DNA from: Punctularia strigosozonata HHB-11173 SS5
Taxonomy: Eukaryota > Basidiomycota > Agaricomycetes > Corticiales > Punctulariaceae
Assembly: GCF_000264995.1 (NCBI RefSeq)
Contig: NW_006767445.1
Location: 380,084-444,083 of the forward strand
Direction of reading: 5' to 3'
Length of the DNA stretch: 64,000 bases
Position 1 is the stretch's first letter. Each line of letters opens with the position of its first letter. The translations under genes were made by a program, and so were the position numbers. The notes under the pieces were generated by a model. The model had not been told where the DNA came from and made no database searches. It worked only from the letters and a program-made list of their open reading frames with translations. Shown here piece by piece: positions 10,237 through 22,120 of this stretch.

Positions 10237-12640
10237 CTACCAATCGGCGAAGTTTGCCGCGGCGAACTGCTCGTTACGCCATTCGAGATCTGCCTGCGCA
10301 ACCGAGTTGCGCCTGATGTCGATGCTGCCCCAGAGCTTTGGGAGCGGTTCCTTTGCCGCGCCGCTGCGCTGGGCTTCGATTTCGCGCTGCGTGAAGGGTT
10401 CTGTGCAATCGATGATGAGACCCTCGAGGGCCTCAGGTATGGGTATAGGGGGGAGTAGTTGGCTGAAAGCCGGGTAGACACCTCTCGATGGTCCGTCCGC
10501 GGGATTGTTAGCGCTGGTGACGTACCTTGTGTGAAAGGTAAGTCGAGCATCGTTGGCCGCAGTGTGTATTCGCTTGAAGACGGTGTTGATATGCCGGTTG
10601 CGGCTTCGACCGTTCCACCAGCCCTCGACGACCCCTCGGTTGTCGCCGTGCACCTTGACGTGCTTGGCCTCGGCGTCGTCGAGTTTGATGATGGTGCGAA
10701 CGAGGAGCTCGAACCCGACTGCTTCTGCCCAGCCGATCTCCCGGCCGCCGGCGTCCCATCCTGGGAGGAGCCTCCAGGCGCGCCAACGGCCTCTGACCAC
10801 CACTCCGATGCCCACGCTGGAGCTCGCGTCGGAATAACCTCCGGAGTCCAGTAGTTCGACGGGACCTGGTATGCGGCGGCTGAGGGTGGGGCGCTGGAGG
10901 GTGTTTGTCCACCACTCGAGAGCAGCCATAGTACCCTTGGGTGGGGTACGTGGCTGGAAAGGACGGTCACCGAAAACGCCGAGCAAGGCCTCCAGTTCGG
11001 TGAGGTAGGCCCGTCCTTCTGGTACGACCAAAGAGGCGTGCAGAAGCTTGCCGTAGAGCTTCTGCACATCGTCCAAGGCGTGGGTCCGTCGCACGCTCCA
11101 ATCGCGAATGGCCTGCACGTACTTGAGTCGCTTCTTCTCGCCCAGCGCAACAGTCGCTGACTTGAGGTCCCAGTCGAGCCCTGTAAACGGCGCTGAGTCT
11201 GCAAATGGGTGGTCCTTGTCGAGTCCCCAAGGCCAACCCAGCTCGTCAGATATGCGGTCGACGTCACACATTGCGTAACAGAATTCCGCGTCCGCCGGCG
11301 AGTGCTCGGACGCTTGCGCGAGGTCCTGGAGCGGGAACGCCATATCGTCGTCGAACTCTTCAATCCGACCATCGGGGATTTCGGCGCCTCCGTACCATAG
11401 ACGACTCCGGTCATGACGTGCACCGCCGCTCGCTGCGATGCTGCGTCTCCAGCCCTCCCGTCGGAGGTTGTATTCCTCCAGGAACTCCCGTCGGATCCGC
11501 GAGAACAGGAAATCGTCCACCCACTTCGATGCAGGGCCGATGCCGTTGGCCCTTGCGATGTCGGCAAATGTGTCTGCTGCTGCGCCGAAGATACCGCAGC
11601 CGGAGCGTAAACCGAAACAGTCGCACGTATCGACCGCGAACTCGTCGCCTTCGCTGACTCGCACCACCAAACCCGACCATTGCTCTGGTTTGATCGGGAT
11701 CGTTCGGTATGCCTCCGCGACATCCCGGCACGCGATCTGCGACCCTGGAGGGAGACGAGCCAGCGACAGCGCGACGGCGGTGAAAGTACCCCATGTGCAT
11801 GGGTATAGCGTAGCGTCGATGGCGGCATTGATGGACGTGATGCCCTCCCGGGGATGTCATGGGAAAGAGAGGTTCTGGATGAGGCGAAACTTCGCCGGGT
11901 TGTTGGGCTTCGGGATGATGGACATCGGCGACGTCTGGAAAGGGCCCAATACGCCCTCGATGACGGCCTTCGTGAACGGGCCGAGGTACCTGCCTTTCTC
12001 GAGTTCTTTCTGTACACTGCGCTGAAACTCTGCCTGCTGATTGGAGATGGATACATGATTAGGTGGGGTAAAAGTAAGGACAGGGGGGCGGATGCCTGCA
12101 TCAAAACCGTGGCGGATGGAATCTGTGACGTCTGGGTATTTGCGCTGGAGGCCGTGTGCCTGGAGCTGATGGCGCCAAGCGTCTGGCCGCAGCGGTGTGA
12201 GCGCGCTACTGGCCCTCTGCAAGAGCGCAGTCGCGAGCGCCGTGGCTGGATTTTCCGCACCCAGAGCAGGTGTGCCGGTATGCGTCGGTGTGCGAGTGAC
12301 GCTTGCACCCGTGGACCTGGAAGTCGATGCAGAGTACCTTGTTGCTCGGGTCGACGAGCTGCCCTCTTCCGTCTCGCGAAGCATACACCTTGGTCTTTCC
12401 GTCCCAGAGGAGTTGCGCTCTGCACGTTCGCACGTCGTGCGGGTGACGCCCGAGGCAGAGGGCACATGGTGTACGGGCGTTGACACCGGTTCCCTGGCAA
12501 AAAACCTGCTGTCGCCCGCTGCGATCCCTTTCGCCTCCGTTGCGCTCCCCTCCTCCCGTCGGGTATGGGGCCGCCTGTTGCGAACCGCGCCTCCTCTCGG
12601 GCCGATCTGGCCCGCCTGCAGAGACGGGAGCGGCTCTCCT
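10237..12640 (-). mobile_element. Zinc knuckle, reverse transcriptase and RNase H region of the Ngaro-like element
   Basis: Reading from 12640 downward: a CCHC knuckle (CSGCGKSSHGARDC), reverse transcriptase finger motifs (TSPMSIIPKPNNPAKFRLIQ), the catalytic WVDDF box that corresponds to YxDD, and an RNase H with YSDASSS, GWAEAVGFE and VHGDNRGV carrying the acidic residues. The fold order matches DIRS-order elements. RT and recombinase occupy different overlapping frames, as is common in this order. I make no statement on individual lesions. Confidence 0.8.
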
Positions 12641-12970
12641 CATGCTGTGGCATGCCGATTGCGGAACGTCGTGTGACGATTCGGAGAGCGGCGCGTTGGA
12701 TTTGCGTGCGATCGTTCGTCCCCGTCAGTGGGCAGGGGTGACGCAGAGGTACGATAGTGATCGCCCGGATGATGGGGACGTCCGCATTGGCGTGACGCCC
12801 GGTGCGCGACGATGATCGGGTTTCGGGAGTTGCCCAGTTGTTGACGCGAGTGAAGCGCGCGTTGCATAGTGATGCGGTTCCGTATATGCGTGCGCGATCG
12901 TGTTGCGGATTGCGAATCGGATGCGGAGGAGGTGGGGGTGGGGGGGGTTTTATGGCGGAAGGGATTGCTG

Positions 12971-13873
12971 TTAGCGTGCTGTGTTTCTAAAGTGGGGGAA
13001 AAAGGGAAGGACATACGCGTTGTTGATGCTGCTGACTTGCGTGTTGAGGTATCGCTGCGTTATGCGCTGCAGCCGGTCGTTGTTGAAGACCGAAGGGTCG
13101 AAAACCTCGGCGGGATTGCGATCGTATCGGAAATGCCAGAGCTGACGGACCTCCTCCTGGTAGAGGAGGAGGCAGGGGTCGCCGTGCGGGCCCTCATAAC
13201 GGCTTGGGTGGTTGTCGATCGCAAAGAAGAAATCGACGAAATCTTGCACGATGTTCTTGGGCCATCCGACCTTGGCCATGTCCTCGAGTAGGCCCGTTTT
13301 GGCGATGGAGAGTTCCCTCCACGTGAGATCTCTGTCGGGCACGCAAAACCGCGCGAGCCGATTTGGTGCCGATTGCCGCAGGGCGCCCCCCTCGCCTTCC
13401 CAGGCCACGATTAGAACTTCGTCGCTGGTCCTGCAGGCGTCTTCTGCGGCCCTGCGCCGTCCCTCGACTCCGAAGTACCACAGTTCGACGTACTGATATG
13501 CCTTGAGCTTTTTCAGAGCCTTGATGTCCGTGAGGGGGGCGGATTCCTGGCCGACCATATGACCTTTGGTGTACGTCGGTATCTTTGGTCGGTTCTTCGC
13601 GGCCTCCCTCTCTTCTTCGGCTTTCTCCGTCGCCTCGCGGTCCAACCTTTCCTGTTCCGCAAGCTGCGCGGCTTCCTGGTCCGCCGCTATCTGCCGATCC
13701 CACGCCGCCTTCTCCAGATTGATGTCGGCGGTCCACGCGTCGAGCAGCGTTTGCGCCGCCTGTTCGTCCGTTAGGCCGTCTTGATTCACCAGGGACCGCC
13801 TGCATGCTGCGAAGGCTGCTCCGGCGAAATTGGGGGCGACCTGTTCGTGAGGGTTGGCTGTAATACGTGGCAT
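12971..13873 (-). mobile_element. Gag-like ORF of the Ngaro-like element
   Basis: 300-codon open frame, first in the element. A central Glu/Ala/Lys-rich block (residues about 55-95: AAWDRQIAADQEAAQLAEQE and following) is predicted coiled coil. It is followed by LKKLKAYQYVELWYFGVEGR and a conserved-looking C-terminal region. Position and composition suggest a structural (gag-like) protein; no known domain was recognised. Confidence 0.6.
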
Positions 13874-13958
13874 TATCTTCTGCAGATACTGAAGGTTATC
13901 AGCGATTGTTGATTATGGTTCCGAATGATTATGGGGAATAAAATATATTTCTTTGCTC

Positions 13959-14125
13959 CAAATTTGCGTTACGGCGGCTCTCGTGAGCTCGCCAAGTGAT
14001 GGAAAACCTATGGCGCGCGATGCGGGTGGCGAAGAAAGGATTGCACCGCCACCGCAACGCACGCTCTCCATAGACTCAGTTCTTGCGTCTCGCTCGTTCC
14101 TCCCGTCGCCTCAGAACAACTATCT
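13959..14125 (-). repeat. Split direct repeat A1 of the Ngaro-like element
   Basis: 167 bp matching 8646-8812. It forms the proximal end of the element, just upstream of the gag-like ORF. Confidence 0.85.
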
Positions 14126-14849
14126 TCCCCCACCACCGACTATGTCTTGACCCTCGCATTCCTCGTAATATTGGGGAGGGGGGGGGGTGAGATATGGCGG
14201 CGAATCTTAAACGTCAATCCGGACGAACTCGGGTCGTGATCCCGAGGGAGTGCAACAATCGTGTTTTTTTGCGTCTAAGCTCCAGGTCGTCTCTGCTCTT
14301 ACGGTAGGTTGATTTCCCGTGTTCTCAGATCTGTGCGCTCGATTTCGTCAAGATGGGACATCGTCTCTGTGGATCGTCAAGCCGATCAGGAGCGATCGAG
14401 TGCGTTCACGTTCGTCGACGGGTCCGAGTGTTTCGCTCAGATGCCGCGCTGTGCACGTACATCGTGCAAGTTCACGATTATCTCCGCACGACACGAGAGT
14501 TCGTCATCAGCGATATCATTCCATGACAGCTTGTCGACCGCTGTGATGTTCCCGAACATCGCAGCCTATGGGTCCTGACACGGTGAATGTTCTCCGATCG
14601 GTTACCGACCCACGAATATCATGATGGTGCGTCCCGGTAAAGGGAGAATCACCTCATTGTACAGGGAACGTGATTCGCATTGACATTGTGAGGTGATGCA
14701 ACAAATACACAATCGCGGCATGTCCGTGGCAACAACGCAATATCTGGTACAGCGTAAAATGTTCATTGGAATAGCGTTCAATGAGTATGCAGGGCTTTCG
14801 ATCAATTCCGTGATGTCAAGGTGAGCAGATACGACAACACCCCATCACC
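14126..14849. other. Intergenic, no gene seen
   Basis: Sequence flanking the retroelement on its A1 side. A G-run (about 14174-14187) and short ORFs without motifs; no gene supported. Confidence 0.4.
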
Positions 14850-15322
14850 GTTCTTTTCCTCTTGAATTCCGTTCTCCATTCTCCAGCTTCCAGCCGTCCA
14901 ACCGAATCTTCAGCATATCGTCCCATACGCCAGCTGTCGTGGTACCCAAGGATTTGCCGTCAGAGCCTGAGGAACTTCGTGATGCAGTCGAACCAGTGCC
15001 CAAGCAGTCGCCATCGCGCATCGGGGTCCGTCCGACTTCACGATCCAGGCCGGAACGGCGGCATGTCCTCCTGATAAGCCATCGGCGATATCTGCGCGAG
15101 CCAGTACGACGACAGAGCATCCTGGTAGAACAACGATGCGGTCCCTTCCTTCGCCCGCATGTACGCACGGTAACCCGTTTCGTCGGTCGCGTGCCCAGGT
15201 AACATGGCGTCGAATACAGGACCGGAGAATGCGGCAGCGTTGACCGCGGCGTATGCGTCCAGGTCAGCATCGGAGGGACCATGAGAACCGGGGGTAAAGA
15301 TGTACTGAGTAGCGGCAGACAT
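14850..15322 (-). pseudogene. GNAT-type acetyltransferase-like fragment
   Basis: From ATG 15322 the minus strand reads MSAATQYIFTPGSHGPSDAD, followed by DAYAAVNAAAFSGPVFDAML and ETGYRAYMRAKEGTA, typical of the N-terminal half of basidiomycete GNAT-like acetyltransferases. Further blocks (DPDARWRLLGHWFDC, then VWDDMLKIRLDGWKLENG) follow in other frames. No clean exon set joins them, and the acetyl-CoA loop with its downstream strands is not visible, so I read this as a decayed or partial copy. Homology is by pattern only. Confidence 0.4.
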
Positions 15323-15688
15323 CGAGACGAGTCGTTCCACGATTCAAATAGCGTCCAAGACGACCACGGCGATGTTGGGGGACCGACTCGTCCGCCGGAG
15401 TCGGACGTCGAACACGGAGAGCATGAAACCCTAAACCCAGACCGAGGTCGAGTCTGTGAGGAGAATCAGGACCATCTCGTATCCGGCAAACATTCGAATG
15501 CGAACAGGTGTACGAGTTCCACTTGTTTAATACAGACTGCCGAAAGGGTAGACATTATCGTGTAAAAGGGCTGCATTTGACTCTACGTAGCCGTTATTCG
15601 AGCACTGTGATCTGTTATAAGTTTGACATGCACATTCAGCGCCTCCTGAGGGTTGAGCGTGGACATGGCTTCGAGGATTACTATCAAA

Positions 15689-16718
15689 TTAGCATATGTC
15701 CAGTAACGCAGGCAGATAATACGTACTGACATCCCACACGGAGGGGCCAATGAAGACTTCGTAAAGTGCAAGCACAAACCTGGTGACGGTGAGCCATATG
15801 AACTGCAGTGCAATATTGGCTAGCTCTTCGAAAGCGTGAAGGAGTTGTTCAAGCGCGCTCTGATGACAACATATAGTCAGAGCACAGCAATACAGGGGAC
15901 GTGAACGTGAAGAAGCGGACCATGTAATCATCCGCCGGCGGTAGATCGACCAGTTTATCGCCGCTGACAGTCGCCAAACGGAACGTCAACGGCTCTTGAG
16001 CCGGCAGTGGCAGAAAGCAGCTTTGATTCCTGTCAATATTGACGGGCGCATGCGGGCAAACGTGAACATCGATGACCTCCTGGCGCTTCAGTGATTGTGT
16101 CACTGGCCGATCGATTAGATGCGGAGGAACACGGCAGGAAAGGTATGAAGAGTACCTTTGTCCCAGTTCTTGTTCGTGAGAAGCGTCGTTCGCGGTATTT
16201 GCTTGCCTCTTGTGACAGTAAAATGTACGTCGGGTAGCCCCATAGCCATGGTAGGTGACGGTGGAAGTGTCGGCATGGGCGGACACAACTTGGCCATCAG
16301 CGCTTCGATATGGATTGTCTGCACTCGGATCCTTTCCCGGACCATATCACGGGCCTCCTGTATTGCCACAATGATTGTAAGTGTACGAGGAGCCGTGCAG
16401 AGCTACGTATACACGCACTTCGTAGGTGGTCAACGGCGGGAGCCATAGATCCTCTCCATCTTCGAATCGAACTCGGATGTCGCTGCGGGTGCCTCGTTGC
16501 GCCCTTCGCCTCTTCGGAGCCTTGACCCGGAACTTCGAGGAGAGTCGCGCGAGCGCCGGGAGGGCGTTGACAATTCTTAGCGTGGCCTTGATGGCCTGAC
16601 CAATCGTGTGCCCGTGTTCCGCCCGTCCAGAGAATGTGCTGTCCGTGCCGGTAACGAAAGAGAGCGCGTCCATGTCAACGAGCTCCCGCAGGTTGTGTGG
16701 CACCGAGTGTTCATCCAT
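15689..16718 (-). CDS. Unknown four-exon protein
   Basis: I do not recognise this family. Four exons are suggested: 16718 to about 16408 (MDEHSVPHNLRELVDMDALS ... PPLTTYEVRVY); EARDMVRERIRVQTIHIEAL ... LTNKNWDK; VTQSLKRQEVIDVHVCPHAP ... PPADDYM; SALEQLLHAFEELANIALQF to the stop at 15689. Introns of about 49, 53 and 61 bp with GT-AG ends keep the frame. A basic patch KAPKRRRAQRG is near residue 65. The last exon is hydrophobic (IALQFIWLTVTRFVLALYEV) and could be a membrane segment. The third and fourth exon limits are the least certain. Confidence 0.5.
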
Positions 16719-17106
16719 GGTGGGGCCGGGAAGATAGCTGAGGACAAGCTGCTAATCCCGCTTTTGTAGGCGTTCTCGCTGTGCTACAGGGCATTGTATA
16801 TGCTGTAGAGTACTGCACAGCAAGCTATTCATATGGCTATCTGGAGCTTGTGGAGACCGTGAATCCTGCGCATTTTCCTGCGCCACGCCTCATTGAGCCC
16901 ATGAAGTGAGTACATACATTGACTTCCTGTCCAATGACCAGGATTCCGTATGCCACATCTCGATGGGTTGTATATTGCACAGAGGAATTCTCAACCTCCG
17001 CTATGACAATAATCTTGCCTTAGCATGAACTCCGTCGGCCCGTCAGGCCCGGCGGGTACGCCGTCATCGCGCAGTGCGGAGACGCAACTTCGCTTGGACC
17101 ATCGCG
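16719..17106. other. Divergent intergenic region
   Basis: Lies between the unknown minus-strand gene and the PEBP gene on the plus strand, and so holds both promoters. No clear TATA pair could be fixed. Confidence 0.4.
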
Positions 17107-17847
17107 ATGGCCAACCTCGACCCCCTTTCCAACGTTGCCTCGTCTCTCTCTCGCGAGTCTCTCATACCCGACGTGGTCCCGTCTTCCTTTTCTCCCTCTC
17201 TCCTCTTTTCCGTGGTGTGGCCGACAGGGCAAGAAGCGCTCCTGGGTAACGAACTCCCGCTCGCGGATGTGCAGGATGAGCCGAGCGTACAGCTCATGCC
17301 GATGAATCTACCCTCGGAGCAGGCTGATAACAGCGGCGAAGGGAAGGAGAGCGATGGCGAGACGACATACACGCTTGCGATGCTCGATCCGGACGCCCCT
17401 AGCAGGGCAGAGCCGCTGTACAAGTCGTTCCGGCATTGGGTGGTGCGCACGTTGTGGTTTCTTTCATGCACGAGCACAGGACTGACACGCGTATTAGATC
17501 ACAGGACTTAAGTTGACCTCGTCATCGGACGGCAATGCGGACGCGATGCACTCAAGGCCGGCGACAACACCCTACCGCCCTCCAGGGCCACGTCCCGGAT
17601 CGGGCGTGCACAGATATAGTAGCTCCTTCCTACCTTCTTCATTCGATAGACTTCTGAGTGCTCGACCCCGCCAGCTTTCCTCCTCTTTGAAGAGCCGCCG
17701 TCATTCGGCGGGGTTCCCGAGGGTTCACCGGAGTACGGTGCGACCCTCGAGGAGCGCAGGAGCTGGGACGCCGTAGCTTTTGGCGAGAGGTACGGACTGA
17801 AGCTAGTTGGCGCAAACTTCATGCTTGTGAGGAGCGTGGACCAGTGA
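17107..17847 (+). CDS. Phosphatidylethanolamine-binding protein (PEBP) family
   Basis: Predicted 209-residue PEBP in three exons (17107-17442, 17498-17618, 17675-17847). The conserved ligand-site motifs are present: TLAMLDPDAPSRA with the D-P-D-x-P box, then FRHWV, then PPGPRPGSGVHRY (the G-x-H-R-Y box), then TFLLFEEPP across the second intron. The C-terminus YGLKLVGANFMLVRSVDQ is the usual last helix. PEBP proteins bind anionic groups of phospholipids or phosphopeptides and act in signalling or protease inhibition (yeast Tfs1 type). No signal peptide, so cytosolic. The start was chosen at MANLDPLSN because it opens on the usual first helix. Confidence 0.9.
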
Positions 17848-18001
17848 AGTGGCGGGCAAAGCACGTTGCGGGCCACAAGACGATATATTGCTAGCATTCA
17901 CGACATGTACGGCTACGGAATGAATGATGTTGTACGATATCCGCTACGCCACAGCGACACCTGCGCGTGGCTAGGAGATGATGAAGGAAGGTGAGGTCTT
18001 T

Positions 18002-19003
18002 CTACATGTGCGCCTTGAGGCCAGTGCCTGAAAATTTGGGGGCCCGGTTCAGAAACTCTGAGAAGCATGAACATCCGAGACAGGGCCGTGAGTACCAGCG
18101 ATACTTGAGGATCAGATGAACGACATCCTCCTGACGATCCCATTCATTCTTTCCACCCACCAAGTCATGGAGCCAATTCCCGAGCACGCGCAGAATTGAT
18201 GTCCGGTCAGCTCCATCCATGGCGAACAGAACGCGGAGACGCGCGAACAGCTTCTCCTCCAGCGAACCGGCAGAAGCGCCCTCGCCAGGGGTGTATTTGA
18301 CGAATCGGAGCTTCGGTAGGAGGCAATCGGAATCGGCGCCGGTGTGGTAACGGACCATACACTCGTCCGGGAACAGGGTCTGGACCAGCGTGTCGTGTAG
18401 CGCGCTCGAACAGTTGGTGAGCGTGAGCGTCTTAAGAGACTTGCAGTCGGCGAAGAAGGCGGCAACGGCACCCGGCGACGCGTGAACGTTGGCCAACTCG
18501 AGGTGGTGCAGATCGGTCGTGAAGCAACTATAGTTTGGCACGTATCCGGCGGCGTCGGGAAGCGGTGGCTGGCAGAGACGGTGAAACAGCTCGGACGCAT
18601 CGTTCAGCGCTCCGGCGGGGTCCATGTTACTAAGCTTGAGGGTCCTGATCTTCGGCGCGTCCAGGATAGATAGGAATTCCAGCGTTTCGGAGTAGGAGTG
18701 ATACTCGAGAGTTAACGTATGCAAGCGAGGAAGCGAGGTTGCGCCGGCCCAGGGGAAACGCTCTTGTGACGATATTCCGGTAATATGTAGCTCCTTCAGA
18801 TACCTGAAGTCGCACTTGTGAAGCTCGAGGTAAATCTGTGTGGCGGTCCGGTTCATGCAGACGATGGGCGGCACCACAGGCTAGAAACGTGCCATGACAA
18901 TCAACGCCGAATTCGCAAATCCGTTGCTCCAAGGATGTGGCTGACGTACCTCTTCCCTGTTGACATTGAAAGGAACATGTGCTTCCGGGACAGGCGCTGC
19001 CAT
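18002..19003 (-). CDS. LRR-like protein of the F-box family, lacking an F-box
   Basis: Predicted 310 residues from two exons: 19003-18950 (MAAPVPEAHVPFNVNREE) and 18880-18002. A 69 bp intron with a GTACGT donor and CTAG acceptor keeps the frame. Leucine-rich strands are visible (LKELHITGI, LHTLTLEYH, IRTLKLSNM, LHHLELANV, LKTLTLTNC). The order of blocks matches 31630-32680 and the C-terminal half of 35542-37029 (LTLEY, SSALHDTLVQTLFPD versus SPALLEPLVTAILPD). The F-box is absent, so it is either a truncated paralogue or a distinct adaptor-like protein. Confidence 0.65.
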
Positions 19004-19975
19004 CCTTGGGGACGCTCGACTGGTAAAACAGTGGCAAAAGAACCGGCAGCGCCGGTTTGGAACAACGCGCTCAAGAACGCAATGGCGAGGCGACGGTATA
19101 CAAGAACTGATGACGAAAGTTGTTGAGTTTGAGATTGAAGGAACCGGGATGCGATCGACACCGAAAACTTACCTCGAGTCCTCATAAATATATCCTCTCG
19201 AGTCCCGAGTGTGGCTTGCGGCTCCAGCTAATTTGAGTGGCCGTTCGAGTACGAAAAAGCCACCACGGTGAGGCCATGTCCTGCTGTTTCTGTGGCTTTG
19301 TGAGTCATCGATGGCTTTCAAACACGACACTGTCGTGTGCTCACTGTTGATACTTTTTCAAGTAGGAATCTACAGGCGGGCGCGACAGACGGAGGCGAGC
19401 AGCGAGGCGGAAGCAGAACTATCCGGCCAAACCCGGTTTGTCGTGTTGAAGGCACCCTATCGGAGTTCGTTACCTGCATCACGGCTGCACATCCGTGTGG
19501 TGGGTCATTGATGCAGTTCGTGCCGTTCCATGGCAATAGGCGTGCCGACAAGAGAGTACAGCAGATATTGATGAACGTCGTTCGGGAGTTGACTACCTAT
19601 CCAAATTTTCAGCGTTAACGTCCTAAGGCGAAAGGTGGGGTCGGAGGCGCATTTTGACCAGAAGAGGCCGCTTTAGTGAACAATAATGAAGGAGGAGAGC
19701 GCGTTGTTGTGCCAGGCCACACGGGTGGCGCAACAACAACAAGCTATCGAAAACACGCCGGTACTTCTCTCCTGTTGCCACTATTGCCATACAAGCTACA
19801 TCCTTGGCGATGATCAAACAATTGTTATTCTCCTCGAATCTTGCAACACTGAGACTCCGACATAAAGCCAGAACTCGCAAGCTGTCCCGAAAGCGACAGC
19901 CTCGCTTTACAAGGCGACATCGCTATCGGTATAAATCCTCGCATCGGAACCGCTTTGCCAGCCAAATTCTCCGCC
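19004..19975. other. Divergent intergenic region
   Basis: About 970 bp between divergent F-box-family genes. ORFs here are short with no motifs. A TATA-like GGTATAAATCC (about 19928-19938) lies roughly 45 bp before the ATG of the 19976 gene. Confidence 0.45.
19928..19938 (+). promoter_or_regulatory. TATA-like box of the F-box gene at 19976
   Basis: GGTATAAATCC about 40-50 bp before the ATG, which has a good Kozak context (CCGCCATGCC). Confidence 0.5.
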
Positions 19976-21551
19976 ATGCCACCATCACCTCGCAAATCAG
20001 TCAAATCCTTCCGGAAACTCTTTCACGGGAGCCAGCACAACACGCTCAGTCTCCGTGGTTTACCGTCAGAGATATGGAGCAACGTCGCCTTCTTTCTGGA
20101 CCGTAGATCCGTCATCAACTTAGCACTTACATGCCAGTTTGCGTACTACGCCTGCGAGCCAGCGCTCTATCGTACTCTGACTATTCTCCATCCCGGCGAC
20201 CCGAACTATCATGAAGACGAGCTCCTGGAACGCGGCCATCTGGGCCATGTCCGGCGGCTTCGGGTCAAACCTGATGTCGTTCCGGATATGCATATTAGAG
20301 AACTCGCTAAGGTACGGTAATCTCCATATGTGAGGCGTGTGCTCTGAGCTCTGTATCAGGTTCTTCCACTCATCCCCGGGATGCGCGACCTCGAACTGGA
20401 AGGATCTGTTCATATAGACTCTCTCGGGGACCTAGAACACCTTTTGAACGACAGAAGGGAGAGGATACGCTCCCTCAAACTCTCGGTGAAGACCACATCT
20501 GACGCTGTGATGAACGTAAGTAAGGTGTTGTGTCTTTGTCAGGCACTGGGCTGAATATTCTGCAGTTCGCTATCTTCAAACACCTTCGTGTGCTGGACTT
20601 GACAGCATGTACTGGCAATTCCTGGTTCCTCGACCCACTGCAGAACCTCCTGGATCCACGAGATACAGAAGTAGAGCCAAATCTTCCTTCTGATCTTTCC
20701 GACTCTTTGCCGCTCTTGACGTCATTATCGCTCACAGTCGGGCGACAGTTCTATCGGCCTGTACGTGTACGCGTCGGAGCATTCCTGGCCGCCGCACGTT
20801 TTCAGTTCTTGACCTCGTTCGCCCTCTGGATCTGGGACTGTAAACTGTGCTGGGACCACGACGAACTGCACGCGCTTGATTCCTTCTTGAAGGTTCACCG
20901 GCAACAGTTGACCGACATTACCTTGCCATGTTGGCAGCTCAAGTGCCCGTCTTGCGACTTTCCTCGAAAGGGGATCACCGCTTGGCTCTCATTGGCACCT
21001 GTTCGGCAGCTCGTGATGGGCTACAGATTCTCTCGCGAACTTGCTCTTTCTGGCGCTTCTCTGATGAGCCTCGAGCAGTTGACTATTCGTGCTGGCTGGG
21101 CAGGTGGTCCCTACTGCTGGGAGGTGATGTCGGTGTGGCCGGACGCGCCGAGCCTCAAAATGCTCACTGTCAGCATCGAGGGCAGCGACGAACTCGATTG
21201 GTTGGCAATTTCCGAAGCATATCCTGCGTTGGAGTACCTTTGCGTAGACTGGACGCATGCTGTGAGTAATCCACGATAAGGATCCTCATTGACTCCAGCA
21301 ATGACTCACCGATTTATGACACTATGCAGATAAGCAACTATAAGGTCAAGCAGAGGAAGATGCCCTTCTACTTCCCGAAGATATGCCCGAAGCTCAAGTG
21401 GGTGCGGATCCATGCCAAACGCCTGGCGGACGAAGTTCGTTTACGGGTTCATCGTAATCACAGCTCTGGTGCATGGTGGGTGTCAAAGCTGAGCTCCGAT
21501 TCTTGGTTTCCTTCGGACGATCGGCTAGAGACCAGGGCTGTACTGTTCTAG
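19976..21551 (+). CDS. F-box protein, paralogue of the gene at 3410-4998
   Basis: Predicted 469 residues from four exons (19976-20311, 20360-20515, 20566-21261, 21330-21551), every intron between codons, exactly as in the 3410 paralogue. F-box: LSLRGLPSEIWSNVAFFLDR ... INLALTCQFAYYACEPALY. Shared blocks: LHPGDPNY, RGHLGHVRRLRV, FKHLRVLDLTACTG, PALEYLCVDWTHAV. The N-terminus is basic (PPSPRKSVKSFRKLF). The lower GC of this copy and moderate divergence imply an older duplication. Probable SCF adaptor, target unknown. Confidence 0.85.
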
Positions 21552-22120
21552 ATTCTACGCTCAGATTTGACCTTGGAGACGTAGTATACATACTTAACAA
21601 ATTCTGAAGATGGTACTTGGCCAGCGTACAAAAGATATGCGATGTACGGCGTTCGGCGCAATCGGCGCCGTTCGGATGACACGTGCAAGCCAGTTGGCAC
21701 GGAAGCCGAACTGCGGCCGCTTGTTCCCCTTGTTCGAAGCTCCTGGGATGAACGACTTGCAACCGAAAGAGATGTCTTTCTGACTTCTAGAGCGTCTTAT
21801 GTTACTTGGTCCCGCATTCTTGCATCTTCAGAGAGCGGCACTCCGTTTTCCTGTGGTTCTACGAGTGAGATGTTCCGCTGTGTGCATCACAGGATTGGTC
21901 GTCTGACGCTGGCGAATGGAGACGATTCGCATCCTCTCTCGTCACTGGCTACTCCTAGTTTGCTCAGGAAGAGGACGCGCAAACGTGATGGTTCGGCATC
22001 CGATCTAGGAAAATGACGCACATTTAATAGGACTTCCACACTGGGCGCGTCTGTGCCATATATCTCGGCAGATGTACACAGGACGCCGCACTTTTCGCCC
22101 GCTAACACGCCGCATACGAC

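Larger units (their letters stand above)
7523..14125 (-). mobile_element. Ngaro-like tyrosine-recombinase retrotransposon (DIRS order)
   Basis: A 6.6 kb element read on the minus strand: repeat A1 (13959-14125), gag-like ORF, zinc-knuckle and reverse transcriptase/RNase H region, tyrosine recombinase, then B1 (8809-9013), A2 (8646-8812), a 0.9 kb spacer and B2 (7523-7727). Both A copies are 167 bp and look identical; the two B copies are 205 bp and I saw one difference. This A1-B1-A2-B2 split direct repeat layout is the hallmark of Ngaro/PAT elements, which integrate by a tyrosine recombinase rather than a DDE integrase and so lack a target duplication. Near-identical repeats and long open frames suggest a young copy that looks close to whole. 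Confidence 0.85.

Noticed and set aside
10459-12676. Plus-strand ORFs over the retroelement
   Set aside because: They mirror the RT/RNase H and recombinase frames and carry no motif of their own.
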